Shown piece after piece: positions 10,566-19,383 of a stretch of DNA of 57,540 nt (within the stretch, counting starts at the first letter, position 1; each line of letters starts with the position of its first letter). This DNA is from Actinomycetes bacterium (GTDB taxonomy: Bacteria; Actinomycetota; Acidimicrobiia; Acidimicrobiales; Bog-793), in contig JAKCCH010000007.1 in assembly GCA_021838945.1 (NCBI GenBank), positions 1 to 57,540 on the forward strand, read 5' to 3'. A program made the position numbers and the translations under genes. The notes under the pieces are model-generated. The model was not told the DNA's origin. It saw nothing but the letters and a program-made list of their open reading frames with translations, and did no database searches.

Positions 10566-11489
10566 CTAGTCGACCGACACCAGGTCGAGACCGATGTCGA
10601 GGACGCGTGCCGAGTGGGTCAGCGCTCCGACCGAGATCACGTCCGCGCCGGCGGCGGCATATCCCGCGACGGACTCGAGGGTCATCCGGCCGGACGCCTC
10701 GACGAGCACGGACTCGCTCCGCCGGTGAGCCCGCACGAGGGCGACGCAACGGGCCAGCTCCTCGGGCGTCATGTTGTCGCACATCACAAGGGTCGCTCCC
10801 GCCTCGAGCGCATCGCTGACCTGCTCGATGCGGTCGCACTCGACCTCGATCATCCGGCCCGGCCAGCGACGCCCCGCCTCCGACACGGCGTCCGCGATGG
10901 TGGCGCTTCCGAGGTGGTTGTCCTTCACGAGCACGCCCTCGGACAGGTTGCCGCGGTGATTGACCCCACCGCCTGCCCGCACCGCCGCCTTCTCGAGGGC
11001 ACGCAGCCCCGGCGTCGTCTTTCGCGTGTCCCAGATGCGGCATGCGGGGTTCGCAGCCTCCACCTCCTGCACGAAACGGCTCGTGAGCGTGGCGACACCC
11101 GAGAGGTGCCCGAGGAAGTTGAGCGCCGTTCGTTCGCCCGTCACGATCGAGCGGAAGCGGCCGCTCACGGTCCCGAGGAGCTGTCCGGGTTCGATCCGGG
11201 CGCCGTCGCGGACGGCGAAGTGCACCTCGGCGCCACCGACCTGCCGCATCGCCTCGACGGCGCAGGCGGTGCCGGCGAGCACCCCCTCCTCGCGGCTCAC
11301 GAACACCGCCTCGCCGGTGGCCTCCTCTGGCAGCAGGGAAGCCGTGATGTCGCCGAGGGGGAGGAGGTCCTCCTCGAGGGCGGTCTCCACCGCCCTGCGG
11401 ACCGCCTGGAGCGGTGGCTCGACCGAGCCCGTCGACCTGGTGGCGCCCGTCGCTCGTGTCCCCTCTGTCATTCCTCCGGGCGAGCTCAC
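10566..11489 (-). CDS. nadC: Nicotinate-nucleotide pyrophosphorylase (carboxylating)
   Basis: NadC (quinolinate phosphoribosyltransferase) converts quinolinate and PRPP to nicotinate mononucleotide. The sequence shows the N-terminal alpha/beta sandwich with LGDITASLLP. Next comes the GERTALNFLGHLSGVAT segment, and DTRKTTPGLRALEK carries the phosphoribosyl-binding Arg/Lys residues. The HRGNLSEGVLVKDNH motif and a barrel end with EASGRMTLE and GVDVISVGALTHS-type strands complete it. Length (307) is normal, with a short Thr/Arg-rich N-terminus. It starts five bases after nadB; nadB-nadC pairing is usual for de novo NAD synthesis. No nadA is visible at this locus. Confidence 0.96.
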   Translation of the reverse strand: MSSPGGMTEGTRATGATRSTGSVEPPLQAVRRAVETALEEDLLPLGDITASLLPEEATGEAVFVSREEGVLAGTACAVEAMRQVGGAEVHFAVRDGARIEPGQLLGTVSGRFRSIVTGERTALNFLGHLSGVATLTSRFVQEVEAANPACRIWDTRKTTPGLRALEKAAVRAGGGVNHRGNLSEGVLVKDNHLGSATIADAVSEAGRRWPGRMIEVECDRIEQVSDALEAGATLVMCDNMTPEELARCVALVRAHRRSESVLVEASGRMTLESVAGYAAAGADVISVGALTHSARVLDIGLDLVSVD

Positions 11490-11494
11490 CGGAC

Positions 11495-13189
11495 TCAGCC
11501 CCCGATCCCGATCCGCAGGCGGAAGCGGTCCGATGTCTCTGGGAAGTCCGAGCGCGCGTGAGCCCCCCGACTCTCCTCGCGCGCCGTCGCCGTGGCGAGG
11601 AGGGTCGTGGCGAGATCGAGGAGGTTCCTGAGCTCGGCGGCGGCGACATCGCCCGGTTGCAAGGCCCCGGGCTCATCGGTCCGACCGGCGGTCCCGAGCG
11701 CGAGGTCCCTCACCGCCCGCGTCGCCCGAGCGAGGGAGGCGGCATCCCTCACGATGCCCGCGTCGCTCGTCATCAGCTGTTGCAGGCGCTTGCGCGCCTC
11801 GAACGGATCGATCGACCCGGGATCGGAGCCGGCGGGCACAGGTGGTTCGACCCGTTCCACCGCTGCGAGCCCGTCGGCACGCTCCGCCCGCTCCATCGGC
11901 CCGGGGGGTGCGATCGGCAGGAGCGGCAGGAGTGACTCGAGGGGCTCGATCGGGATCGTCCGGCGTCCGCGGGCGAGGATCCCGCTCTCGGTCGGTCCGC
12001 TCACGCCCGCGAGGATCGCGTCGACGACCCGTGCGCCGAACACCATGCCCTCGAGCAGGGAGTTCGAGGCGAGGCGGTTGGCCCCGTGCACTCCGGTGCA
12101 GGCCACCTCGCCGGCCGCCCAGAGCCCGGGCAGGCAGGTGGCGCCGTTCAAGTCGGTCGCGACCCCCCCGCTCACGTAGTGAGCCGCCGGAGCGATGGGG
12201 AGCCACTCCCGGCTCGGGTCGTAACCGGCCCGGAGGAGCTCGGTGTGGATGGTCGGAAAGCGCGTGGCGAAGTCGGCGAGACCGGTGCAGTCGAGCCAGA
12301 CGTGCTCAGCACCCGATTGGGACAGCTCGGCGGCGATTGCCCTGCTCACCACGTCCCGCGGCTGCAGCTCGTCGACGAAACGCTCCCCTGTTCTGTCCCG
12401 CAACAGCGCCCCGTGGCCTCGGAGCGCCTCGGAGATGAGCGGGCGCGGCATCACCGGGTGGTGCAGGGCCGTCGGGTGGAATTGCACGAACTCGACGTCG
12501 GTGACGAGCACGCCTGCGCGCAAGGCCATCGCCACGCCGTCGCCCGTGGCCTGATCGGGATTCGTGGTGACGGCGAAGAGCTGGCCGGCCCCGCCACTTG
12601 CCAGCACCACGTGCGTCGCGCTCACCGGCACGACCGCGCCCGATGGGTCGAGCGCGGCGACGCCGCGGCACCGCCCGTGCTCGACCAGGAGATCGAGCGC
12701 GAACCAGTGCTCCAGGATGGCCGCCGCAGATTGCTCGACGGCTTCGACGAGGGCGCGCTCGACCTCGGCGCCTGTGGCCGTCCCGCCGGCGTGCAGCACC
12801 CTGGCCCTCGAATGGCCGCCTTCGAGAGCCCGGTCGAGAGCACCGCTCGGCAGCCGGTCGAAGCTCGCCCCGAGCGTTATGAGCTCGGTCACCCGGGCCG
12901 GGCCCTCGTCGACGAGCACACGGACTGCCGACTCGTCGCACAGGCCGGCACCGGCCTGGAGCGTGTCTGCGAGGTGCCGGTCCGTGGAGTCCTCGTCGCC
13001 GGGCAGGACCGCGGCGATGCCGCCCTGTGCCCAGCGGGTCGTCGACTGTTCGAGAACACCCTTTGTCAGCACGCCGACACGAGCCCCACCGAGGGAAGCC
13101 AGGCGCACGGCCGCCGACAGGCCGGCCACGCCGCTGCCGATCACGAGCACGTCGAGGGCCGGCGGCGCGCCGGTGTCTGAATCGCCCAT
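11495..13189 (-). CDS. nadB: L-aspartate oxidase
   Basis: NadB is the FAD enzyme that oxidises aspartate to iminoaspartate for quinolinate synthesis. The FAD-binding GSGVAGLSAAVRLA motif lies near residue 20. TTRWAQGGIAAV, HVWLDCTG and the ANRLASNSLLEG motif near the end of the catalytic domain are diagnostic for the succinate dehydrogenase/aspartate oxidase fold. A helical C-terminal domain follows. I use the ATG at 13189, ten bases after the panC stop, giving 564 residues; the open frame to 13324 only adds low-complexity sequence antisense to panC. The partner NadA (quinolinate synthase) must lie elsewhere. Between residues roughly 440 and 470 is a Pro/Gly-rich insert. Confidence 0.95.
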   Translation of the reverse strand: MGDSDTGAPPALDVLVIGSGVAGLSAAVRLASLGGARVGVLTKGVLEQSTTRWAQGGIAAVLPGDEDSTDRHLADTLQAGAGLCDESAVRVLVDEGPARVTELITLGASFDRLPSGALDRALEGGHSRARVLHAGGTATGAEVERALVEAVEQSAAAILEHWFALDLLVEHGRCRGVAALDPSGAVVPVSATHVVLASGGAGQLFAVTTNPDQATGDGVAMALRAGVLVTDVEFVQFHPTALHHPVMPRPLISEALRGHGALLRDRTGERFVDELQPRDVVSRAIAAELSQSGAEHVWLDCTGLADFATRFPTIHTELLRAGYDPSREWLPIAPAAHYVSGGVATDLNGATCLPGLWAAGEVACTGVHGANRLASNSLLEGMVFGARVVDAILAGVSGPTESGILARGRRTIPIEPLESLLPLLPIAPPGPMERAERADGLAAVERVEPPVPAGSDPGSIDPFEARKRLQQLMTSDAGIVRDAASLARATRAVRDLALGTAGRTDEPGALQPGDVAAAELRNLLDLATTLLATATAREESRGAHARSDFPETSDRFRLRIGIGG

Positions 13190-13199
13190 GGTCACGAGA

Positions 13200-14099
13200 C
13201 TACGCGGCGGCCATGTTGTCGATGAGCCGGACCGGACCGATCCTCGCGGCCACGAGCAGCCGCAAGCGCGACCGTGACGGCGGGACACCATTGGCGCCCC
13301 CGGCGCGGGTGGCGGCGGCTCCACGGGAGCTCGTCCCGGTGACCGGTTCGAGCGTCTCCGCGTCCCGCACGACGGCGTAGTCCCTTTGCACGAGCGGCTC
13401 GGCAGCGAGCACGTCGGCCATCACGCCCTCCGCCTCTCGCGGCGCGTGCCCCTTCTCGAGCGCGAGGCGACCGGCGGCAAGAGCGCGCGAAAGGACAACG
13501 GCGGCTCCCCGCTCCTCGGCCGAGAGGCGCCGGTTGCGGCTCGACAGGGCGACGCCGTCGTGGTCCCGCACGATCGGGCATCCGGCGACCTCGACCGGCA
13601 GGTCCAGATCGGCTACCAGGCGCCGCACGATCACGAGCTGCTGGTAGTCCTTCTCACCGAAGAAGGCGACGCAGCTTCCGGCGAGCGCGAACAGCTTCGT
13701 CACCACGACCGCGACACCCTCGAGATGGCCCGGCCGTGACTCTCCCTCGAGCATCGTCGCCAACCTGCCCGGCACGATCCGGGTCTCCGGCCGGCCGACG
13801 GGGTACATCTCCCTCACCGTCGGCGTGAAGACCGCATCGGCGCCGGCATGCTCGGCGAGATCGAGGTCGCGGGCGAGATCTCGTGGGTAGGCCGCGAGAT
13901 CGGTTGCCTCGCCGAATTGGAGCGGGTTCACGAACAGGGTCATCGCCACGAAGCCGGCGCTCTGACGAGCGGCGCTCAGGAGCGAGAGGTGTCCGTCGTG
14001 GAGCGCCCCCATCGTGGGCACGAGTCCGACGACACGGCCGGCCCGGCGTGCCGATTCGAGGACCGAGCGCCACTCGCTCCGGGTCGAGACGAGCTGCAG
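13200..14099 (-). CDS. panC: Pantothenate synthetase
   Basis: PanC condenses pantoate and beta-alanine with ATP. The conserved LVPTMGALHDGHLSL begins near residue 25, followed by TLFVNPLQFG, the FGEKDYQQL motif and CPIVRDHDGVALSSRN. All belong to the PanC nucleotidyltransferase fold. The frame stays open upstream to 14492 but is plainly antisense-type sequence there. No ATG, GTG or TTG lies between the end of the DUF2520 gene and the VPTMG motif, so I place the start at CTG 14099. That is four bases after the DUF2520 stop with a GGAG about eight bases upstream, and it puts VPTMG at the same distance from the N-terminus as in E. coli PanC. This gives 299 residues. Confidence 0.93.
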   Translation of the reverse strand: MQLVSTRSEWRSVLESARRAGRVVGLVPTMGALHDGHLSLLSAARQSAGFVAMTLFVNPLQFGEATDLAAYPRDLARDLDLAEHAGADAVFTPTVREMYPVGRPETRIVPGRLATMLEGESRPGHLEGVAVVVTKLFALAGSCVAFFGEKDYQQLVIVRRLVADLDLPVEVAGCPIVRDHDGVALSSRNRRLSAEERGAAVVLSRALAAGRLALEKGHAPREAEGVMADVLAAEPLVQRDYAVVRDAETLEPVTGTSSRGAAATRAGGANGVPPSRSRLRLLVAARIGPVRLIDNMAAA

Positions 14100-14103
14100 C
14101 GGC

Positions 14104-14904
14104 TCAGCTCCGGCTGACGGCGTGCGTGGTAGCGGGAGCCGGCGAAGCGGCGGCCCGTGACGAAGCCGCGCGTGGCGCCGTGGACTCTCCGCGCCCGGCC
14201 GCAAGGCGGCGGGCGAGCTCGACACCGGCGTCGTAGGCACTGAGCTCGCTCGGATCGATGGCCTCGCGGTGCGCTTCGATGGTCGGCCCGTCCCCTCGGG
14301 ACGCCGGTCCGGTGAGGGCCAGCGCCGGACCGAGCATCGTGACGTCGTCGAGCGCGCCGCGTGCGAGCGGGAGGAAGGCCTCGAGCGGGAGTCCGGCATC
14401 GGCAGCCATCCGCTGCACCTGACCGAGCAGGGCGACGAGGTGGTTGGAGGCGACGCAGGCCGCCGCGTGGTACCTGGCCCGGTCGGTGGCATCCACCACG
14501 ATCGGCCGCCCGCCGAGCACCAGTGCGAGGTCGGTCGCCTTCTGGTCGCCGCTCACGGCGAAGAACGTCCCTCCACGAAGCCGGAGCGATCCGACGACGG
14601 CATCGGGCAAAGTGGCGAGCGGGTGCACGGAGCCGCGCCGCATGTGGGGCTCGAGGACATCGAGGCCGAGCGAGCCCGAGCAGTGCAGGAGGGCGCAGTC
14701 GACCTCGGGTCGAATGCAACGGGCCACGGCGGCGATGTGGCGGTCGGGCACTGCGAGCAGCACCGCGTCGACGCCGTGAGCCCCAGAGGCGAGAGCGGGG
14801 TGGGGAGACCTGCCGGGCAGGAGGTCAACGTCGACGCCCACTTCTCGGAGCGCCAGCTCGAACGAGCGGCCGGCGCGACCGGCGCCGATGATTCGGATCT
14901 TCAT
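14104..14904 (-). CDS. Rossmann-fold DUF2520 protein (PanC neighbour)
   Basis: The N-terminal half is an NAD(P)-binding Rossmann domain starting with the glycine loop IIGAGRAGRSFELAL. It is followed by HPLATLP in a stretch typical of the DUF2520 family. The C-terminal half, from about residue 125, is helical (AACVASNHLVALLGQV), resembling the dimerising domain of 6-phosphogluconate and ketopantoate dehydrogenases. The last 30 residues are Ala/Ser-rich. A homologue precedes panC in mycobacteria too (Rv3603c as I recall). The conserved link suggests, but does not prove, ketopantoate reduction or another pantothenate-related redox step. It lies 51 bases after folK and its stop is four bases before the panC start. 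Confidence 0.88.
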   Translation of the reverse strand: MKIRIIGAGRAGRSFELALREVGVDVDLLPGRSPHPALASGAHGVDAVLLAVPDRHIAAVARCIRPEVDCALLHCSGSLGLDVLEPHMRRGSVHPLATLPDAVVGSLRLRGGTFFAVSGDQKATDLALVLGGRPIVVDATDRARYHAAACVASNHLVALLGQVQRMAADAGLPLEAFLPLARGALDDVTMLGPALALTGPASRGDGPTIEAHREAIDPSELSAYDAGVELARRLAAGRGESTAPRAASSRAAASPAPATTHAVSRS

Positions 14905-14955
14905 CTGAGCCTCGCTTCCAATCGAGCCCCTGTAGGGGGTGCCCGTCGTGTTCAG

Positions 14956-15438
14956 CTACTCGATGAGTGTACCCAGTGACCGGACTTCCGGATCGACCCG
15001 CGACGAGCTGGGAATCTCGTGCCGCCAGTCCGGCGGCACGAGATGGGGCGCGACGTCCTCGAGTGGAGCGAGCACGAAGGCACGCTCGTACATCCGCGGA
15101 TGTGGGATCTCGAGGTCCTCGTCGGCGATTCGGAGGTCGTCGAAGAGCAGCAGGTCGACATCGAGCGTGCGAGGCCCGTTGCGTTCGAGGCGGACGCGGT
15201 GAGCGTCGGACTCGAGAGCCTGTGCGAACGCCAGGAGCTCATGAGGCGAGAGCCGCGTCTCGAGGCGCACCACGCAGTTGAGGTACGAGCCTTGGCCTTC
15301 CGGTCCTCCTACCGGAGCCGTCTCGTACACGGGGGAGACGACGAGGTCCGGGTCGAGCCGGCGGAGCCCCGCGACGGCCGTGCGAAGGTGACCCATCCGG
15401 TCACCGAGGTTGGAGCCGAGGGCGATGTAGGCCGGCAT
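14956..15438 (-). CDS. folK: 2-amino-4-hydroxy-6-hydroxymethyldihydropteridine pyrophosphokinase
   Basis: FolK (HPPK) transfers pyrophosphate from ATP to the pterin just before FolP acts. AYIALGSNLGDR at the N-terminus, VYETAPVGGPEGQGSYLNCV and NGPRTLDVDLLLFDD (the two magnesium-binding Asp residues) are the signature elements, followed by IPHPRMYERAFVLAPL. The ATG at 15438 overlaps the folB stop (ATGA), giving 160 residues, the usual size. It is the last gene of the long sigR-to-folK run. A small inverted repeat (CCCCTGTAGGGG near 14930) stands just downstream and may mark the transcript end. Confidence 0.96.
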   Translation of the reverse strand: MPAYIALGSNLGDRMGHLRTAVAGLRRLDPDLVVSPVYETAPVGGPEGQGSYLNCVVRLETRLSPHELLAFAQALESDAHRVRLERNGPRTLDVDLLLFDDLRIADEDLEIPHPRMYERAFVLAPLEDVAPHLVPPDWRHEIPSSSRVDPEVRSLGTLIE

Positions 15439-15809
15439 CAACCGATCGTGCGGCGGACGGTCACACCCACCGTGGCGACCTCGACGGGCACCGGAGGACG
15501 GAGCTTGCGTACCGTCACCGTGACCGCCTCGATGGGAGGGCCCTCGGTGAGCACCGCCGACGCGATCGCGTCGGCCAGCCGCTCGAGCAGCTGGAAGCTC
15601 TCCGACGCCACGAGCTCCGCGACACGGCGCATCACGGCTCCGTAGTCGACCGTGAGCGACAGCTCGTCCCGGCGCGCGGCGTCACTGAGGTCCGCCTCGA
15701 TGTCGAGGTCCACCTCGAATGGTTGGTGTCGCTCGCGCTCTTCGGGGAGCAAGCCATGTCGACCGAGGACGCGGAGGCCGCGCACCTCGATCCTGTCCCG
15801 AGCCGTCAC
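15438..15809 (-). CDS. folB: Dihydroneopterin aldolase
   Basis: FolB releases glycolaldehyde from dihydroneopterin in folate synthesis. The 123-residue protein reads IEVRGLRVLGRHGLLPEE (the HG motif and catalytic Glu region). LTVDYGAVMRRVAELV and FQLLERLADAIASAVL follow, then an EAVTVTVRKLRPP strand, all usual for FolB. The GTG at 15809 overlaps the stop of the gene before it (GTGA), so I reject the longer frame to 15980. It is coupled on the other side to folK. Confidence 0.95.
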   Translation of the reverse strand: MTARDRIEVRGLRVLGRHGLLPEERERHQPFEVDLDIEADLSDAARRDELSLTVDYGAVMRRVAELVASESFQLLERLADAIASAVLTEGPPIEAVTVTVRKLRPPVPVEVATVGVTVRRTIG

Positions 15810-16360
15810 GTTGCGCTGTCTCCGTGGCTCGCCGCAGCAGGCGGTGGTTCCAGCTCGGCCGGCCCGGGCAGCTCCTGAGCGGTGGCCACGATCCGGCGCC
15901 CTGCTGCACCCATCTGACGCTTCAGCAGCTGCTCGGTCGCCGTGATCGCCCTCGGTCCGTCCGGGATGAGCGCGCTCCACAGGAGGTAGCCGGCGATCAC
16001 GCCCATGAGATGGTCGCCGAGCTCGTCCTCGTGGATGATGATCCGTTCCCCCCTACGCAACCACTGGTAGAGCGAGGGGTAGAGGGACACGAGAGAGGGC
16101 GCCACCTCGGCGCCGACCGGCATCGGAACGTGCGACCAGGTCAGCCCGAGCTCGCCATAGGCGTGCAGGTTGTGGGTTGAACCGAGGAGCGACACGACCC
16201 GGTCGAAGTGCTGCGCCCGCAGCCAGAAGAGCTCCTCCTGCCGCCTCACCTTGCGGTGGTTGCGGGCGTAGCCACCGGGACGTTCGCTCACCGCCAACCG
16301 GTCCTTGATGACCCACGCGAAGTTGCGCGGGACGATACCCGCCGCCCAGCGGCCCCTCAT
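15806..16360 (-). CDS. Protein resembling a dual-specificity phosphatase but lacking the catalytic cysteine
   Basis: This 184-residue protein sits inside the folate operon: its ATG overlaps the folP stop (TGATG) and its own stop overlaps folB. The layout resembles atypical dual-specificity phosphatases: NFAWVIKDRLAVSERPGG (like the entry strand of these enzymes), FDRVVSLLG, and a strand-loop-helix reading RIIIHEDELGDHLMGVIAGYLLWSAL near residue 115. In an active enzyme that loop would be HCxxGxxR. Here Cys is Glu and the Arg is gone, while the flanking His and helix remain. If the fold assignment is right, it is a pseudophosphatase, perhaps a pterin- or phosphate-binding scaffold. Assignment is by eye from sequence pattern only; the gene could equally be a lineage-specific unknown. 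Confidence 0.6.
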   Translation of the reverse strand: MRGRWAAGIVPRNFAWVIKDRLAVSERPGGYARNHRKVRRQEELFWLRAQHFDRVVSLLGSTHNLHAYGELGLTWSHVPMPVGAEVAPSLVSLYPSLYQWLRRGERIIIHEDELGDHLMGVIAGYLLWSALIPDGPRAITATEQLLKRQMGAAGRRIVATAQELPGPAELEPPPAAASHGDSAT

Positions 16361-17214
16361 CAGGTGAGGACCGCCTTCGCCGCCTCCTCGGCGGCCGCGA
16401 GAAGGCGGGCGGCTTCGACGGTCGGCCCCACGTCGTGCACGCGCACCGCCGCCGCCCCCTTTGCCATCGACCAGACGGCCGAGGCTAGCGAGCCTTCGTA
16501 GCGCTCGGCGGGAGGAAGGGGTACGGAGTCCGGCCCTCCTGCGGCGATCCTCCCGAGAAACGTCTTCCGGCTCGTGCCCACGACCACCGGCCACCCGAGC
16601 GAGGTGATCCGGTCGAGGCAGCCGAGCAGCGCGAGGTTGTGGTGCGCCGTCTTGCCGAATCCGATGCCAGGGTCGATCCACACCTCCTCGACGCCGGCAG
16701 CTTCGGCGCGGTACGCGAGATCGGCGAGGAACTCCGAGACCTCCTTCACGACGTCGTCGTAGCGCGGATCGCTCTGCATGTCGGCGGGAGTCCCCTTCGC
16801 GTGCATGGCCACGTAGGCGGCGCCGGACTCGGCCGCCACCTCCGCCAGCTCGATGGATGCCGACACGTCGTTCACCATGCCGGCGCCTGCCGCGACGGCT
16901 GCAAAGGCGACGACGGGGTCCCGGGTGTCGATCGAGATGCGGGCCTGCCCGTCGCGCACCCGCGGGTCCCCCGCGAGCTCCTCGATGACGGGCAGCACGC
17001 GCCGCAGCTGCTCGGGTGCCGGCACCGGACCTGCCCCCGGGCGGGTGGACTCCCCGCCGACGTCCACGATGTCCGCGCCGGCATCGAGCATCTCGCGCGC
17101 GTACGCCACGGCGGCCCCGGGCTCGAGGTGGCGGCCGCCGTCGAAGAACGAGTCCGGCGTCACGTTGAGGACACCCATCACGAGGCGACGCACGAGGTGA
17201 GCGTAGAGGCTCAC
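16360..17214 (-). CDS. folP: Dihydropteroate synthase
   Basis: FolP joins p-aminobenzoate to the pterin pyrophosphate; it is the sulfonamide target. The TIM-barrel motifs are complete: [17 protein letters not shown] at the start, [29 protein letters not shown], the AYVAMHAKG strand, [11 protein letters not shown] and [11 protein letters not shown], ending with RVHDV. I take the GTG at 17214 that overlaps the folE stop (GTGA), giving 284 residues. The open frame running up to 17979 is antisense noise over folE. Coupled on both sides. Confidence 0.97.
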   Translation of the reverse strand: MSLYAHLVRRLVMGVLNVTPDSFFDGGRHLEPGAAVAYAREMLDAGADIVDVGGESTRPGAGPVPAPEQLRRVLPVIEELAGDPRVRDGQARISIDTRDPVVAFAAVAAGAGMVNDVSASIELAEVAAESGAAYVAMHAKGTPADMQSDPRYDDVVKEVSEFLADLAYRAEAAGVEEVWIDPGIGFGKTAHHNLALLGCLDRITSLGWPVVVGTSRKTFLGRIAAGGPDSVPLPPAERYEGSLASAVWSMAKGAAAVRVHDVGPTVEAARLLAAAEEAAKAVLT

Positions 17215-17795
17215 GCAGGCACAGAGCGGAGGCCGCGCACGAACGCCATGGCCTCTGCCCTCGTCGCAGGGTCGTGGCGGAACAAGCCGCGCACGGCGGA
17301 GGTCACCGTCAGCGTTCCGGGCTTTCGGATGCCCCGCATCGACATGCAGAGGTGCTCGGCCTCGATCACGACGAGCACCCCCCGTGGATCGAGCACCCGC
17401 TCGATGGCGTCGGCGATCTGTGAGGTCATCCGCTCCTGTACCTGGAGCCGGCGCGCATAGCCGTCGACGACTCGCGCCAGCTTGGACAGCCCGGTGATGT
17501 GGCCGCTCGTCGAAGGGATGTAGGCGACGTGCGCCTTGCCGAGGAAGGGCACGAGGTGGTGCTCGCAGAACGACGCGAACGGGATGTCGCGGACCATCAC
17601 CATCTCGTCGTGCTCGGCCGCGAACGTGACGGTGAGGAAGCGGTCGGGAGACTCGCCCGCGTCCCCGAACAGCTCCTCGTACATGTTGGCGATCCGTTGC
17701 GGCGTATGGAGGAGGCCGTCGCGCTCGGGATCCTCGCCGATCGCCTCGATGAGCTCGCGAACCGCGGCTTCGATGCGACTGCGGTCGACCGTCAC
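17211..17795 (-). CDS. folE: GTP cyclohydrolase I
   Basis: FolE opens the GTP ring to make dihydroneopterin triphosphate, the first step of folate synthesis. The 194 residues carry the zinc and catalytic elements [19 protein letters not shown] (Cys and two His), the [23 protein letters not shown] helix, and [16 protein letters not shown] with the second zinc Cys. Length and order match the bacterial type IA enzyme. The GTG start overlaps the hpt stop. In mycobacteria ftsH lies between hpt and folE; here it is absent and the two genes touch directly. Confidence 0.97.
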   Translation of the reverse strand: MTVDRSRIEAAVRELIEAIGEDPERDGLLHTPQRIANMYEELFGDAGESPDRFLTVTFAAEHDEMVMVRDIPFASFCEHHLVPFLGKAHVAYIPSTSGHITGLSKLARVVDGYARRLQVQERMTSQIADAIERVLDPRGVLVVIEAEHLCMSMRGIRKPGTLTVTSAVRGLFRHDPATRAEAMAFVRGLRSVPA

Positions 17796-18382
17796 TCCGG
17801 TTCCCCCGCGAGGTACACGCGGAGGTCGGGCAGGTTCCGGTACTCCTCGGCCACGTCGAGCCCGTAGCCGATGACGAACTCCGGCGGGATCTCGAAGCCG
17901 ACGTAGTCGACGTCGAAGTCAGTCCGCTGTTGGCCGGACTTCTGGAGGAGCGTGCAGATGGCGAGCGACTCCGGACCACGCGCGAGCAGGCTCTTTCGCA
18001 GGTACGCGAGCGTGAGCCCGCTGTCGACGATGTCCTCGACGACGATGACGTGGCGCCCCGTGAGGTCGAGGTCGAGATCCTTCACGATGCGAACGACGCC
18101 GCTCGTCTTGGTTGCCGCCCCGTAGGAGGAGACGGCCATGAAATCGAGCTCGAGCGGGAGCGTGATCGCACGTGCGAGGTCGGCCATGAACACGAAGGCG
18201 CCCTTCAGCACGCCGACGAGGAGCGGCGGGCGGCCAGAGTAGTCCTTCGAGATCTCCGCGCCGAGCTCCGCTACCCGCGCCCCGATCTCCTCGGCCGAGA
18301 CCACGATCCGGCCGACGAGCGGATCGGAGTCCACGAACGAGCCGTGATCGCCGCCCCGAACCAGTCCCGTTGCCTCGTCCAC
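17792..18382 (-). CDS. hpt: Hypoxanthine phosphoribosyltransferase
   Basis: Hpt salvages hypoxanthine and guanine with [25 protein letters not shown] at the N-terminus is typical, as are [16 protein letters not shown], the flexible loop with SSYG, and the PRPP-binding [17 protein letters not shown] (Glu-Asp pair). [28 protein letters not shown] closes the family pattern. I use the GTG at 18382, eleven bases after the tilS stop, giving 196 residues; a GTG about 14 codons further in is possible. The open frame above that is antisense to tilS. tilS-hpt pairing is widely conserved in Gram-positive bacteria. Confidence 0.95.
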   Translation of the reverse strand: MDEATGLVRGGDHGSFVDSDPLVGRIVVSAEEIGARVAELGAEISKDYSGRPPLLVGVLKGAFVFMADLARAITLPLELDFMAVSSYGAATKTSGVVRIVKDLDLDLTGRHVIVVEDIVDSGLTLAYLRKSLLARGPESLAICTLLQKSGQQRTDFDVDYVGFEIPPEFVIGYGLDVAEEYRNLPDLRVYLAGEPE

Positions 18383-18393
18383 GGGCGAGCAGG

Positions 18394-19383
18394 CTACTTG
18401 ACCGGCCGGGTGCCGGAGTCGGTGACGAGGCGACCTTTGCGCCGCCGGACGGCGATGCCGCCCTCGACCTCGCAGGCGAGCGCGCGTCCCGCGGCCACGG
18501 CGAGGACGCGGTCGACAGCTGCCGAGGACGGCGGATGCGAGCCCGGGGTCGCCTGCCGCAGCCAGGCCCGGACGGCCCGGCGCGCGAGCGGCAGCGGAGC
18601 CGCGGTCAGTTGGCGGGCATCGGTCGGGTCGACGACCGCCGCCAGCTCGTCGAGGAGGGCGGCATCGTCGCGGAGGAGCTCGGCCTGCCTGCACAACACC
18701 GGCACGAGGTCCCGCCCCGACAGCTCGTTCAGGCGCGGCAGGAGCTCATGGCGCACCCGGTTGCGCAGCGGTCCGAGGTCCGAATTGCTCGGATCCTCCA
18801 ACCACTCGAGTCCTGCCTCACGACAGACTGCTCTCGTCTCCGAACGGCGGACGCCGAGGATCGGGTGGCGTGGCCCCGCCGCCATGCCGGCCAGTCCGGA
18901 GCCCGACGCACCCCGCAGGAGGTTGATCAGGACTGTCTCCGCCTGGTCGTCCGCAGTGTGTCCCGTCGCGATGGCGGGCGGGAGCACGGCGAAGCGCGCC
19001 TCCCGCGCCCTTGCCTCGAGGTTCGGCCCAGGCGTGACGTCGACGCTGAGCGAGCAGGTCTCGATCTGCCGGTCCGCCGGAGCGGACTGGTTGAGCCGGC
19101 GGGCGGCCTCCTGAACGACCGAGATCTCGTCAGCCGAACCGGGGCGCAAACCGTGGTCGACGTGGTAGGCGACTGGACGCAAGCCTGACTCGAGCGCGAG
19201 GACGAGGAGCGCGAGCGAATCGGCACCGCCCGAGACGGCACAGGCGACGGCCACCGGCCGGGGGTTCCCCTCGCCGGCCTCCGTCGGCGGGAAGCTGCAG
19301 CGTTCGAGCAGGCGTCGCGCGAGATCCCGCGTTGGTGCCTCTCCTCGACGCACCAACCGCAGGGCCGGAGCGCCGGTACGCAT
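18394..19383 (-). CDS. tilS: tRNA(Ile)-lysidine synthetase
   Basis: TilS converts the wobble cytidine of the tRNA-Ile that decodes AUA to lysidine. The PP-loop ATPase signature SGGADSLALLVLAL lies near residue 50, followed by YHVDHGLRPGSADE, ARFAVLPPAIATGHTADDQAET and LRGASGSGLAGM, then GLEWLEDPSNSD and the RNRVRHELLP helix. All belong to the TilS N-terminal and linker domains; the C-terminal tRNA-binding part is short, as in actinobacteria. The ATG overlaps the stop of the zincin gene (TGATG). The protein has 329 residues. The longer frame to 19479 is not supported. Confidence 0.94.
   Translation of the reverse strand: MRTGAPALRLVRRGEAPTRDLARRLLERCSFPPTEAGEGNPRPVAVACAVSGGADSLALLVLALESGLRPVAYHVDHGLRPGSADEISVVQEAARRLNQSAPADRQIETCSLSVDVTPGPNLEARAREARFAVLPPAIATGHTADDQAETVLINLLRGASGSGLAGMAAGPRHPILGVRRSETRAVCREAGLEWLEDPSNSDLGPLRNRVRHELLPRLNELSGRDLVPVLCRQAELLRDDAALLDELAAVVDPTDARQLTAAPLPLARRAVRAWLRQATPGSHPPSSAAVDRVLAVAAGRALACEVEGGIAVRRRKGRLVTDSGTRPVK

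Noticed and set aside
9753-11561. 602-codon plus-strand frame
   Set aside because: It is antisense to coaX and nadC, both of which are certain.
14100-14492. Upstream extension of panC from 14492
   Set aside because: Residues upstream of the CTG are low-complexity and lie entirely over the DUF2520 gene; PanC needs no such extension.
17215-17979. Upstream extension of folP
   Set aside because: It is antisense-type sequence across folE; the GTG at 17214 overlaps the folE stop and gives the normal length.
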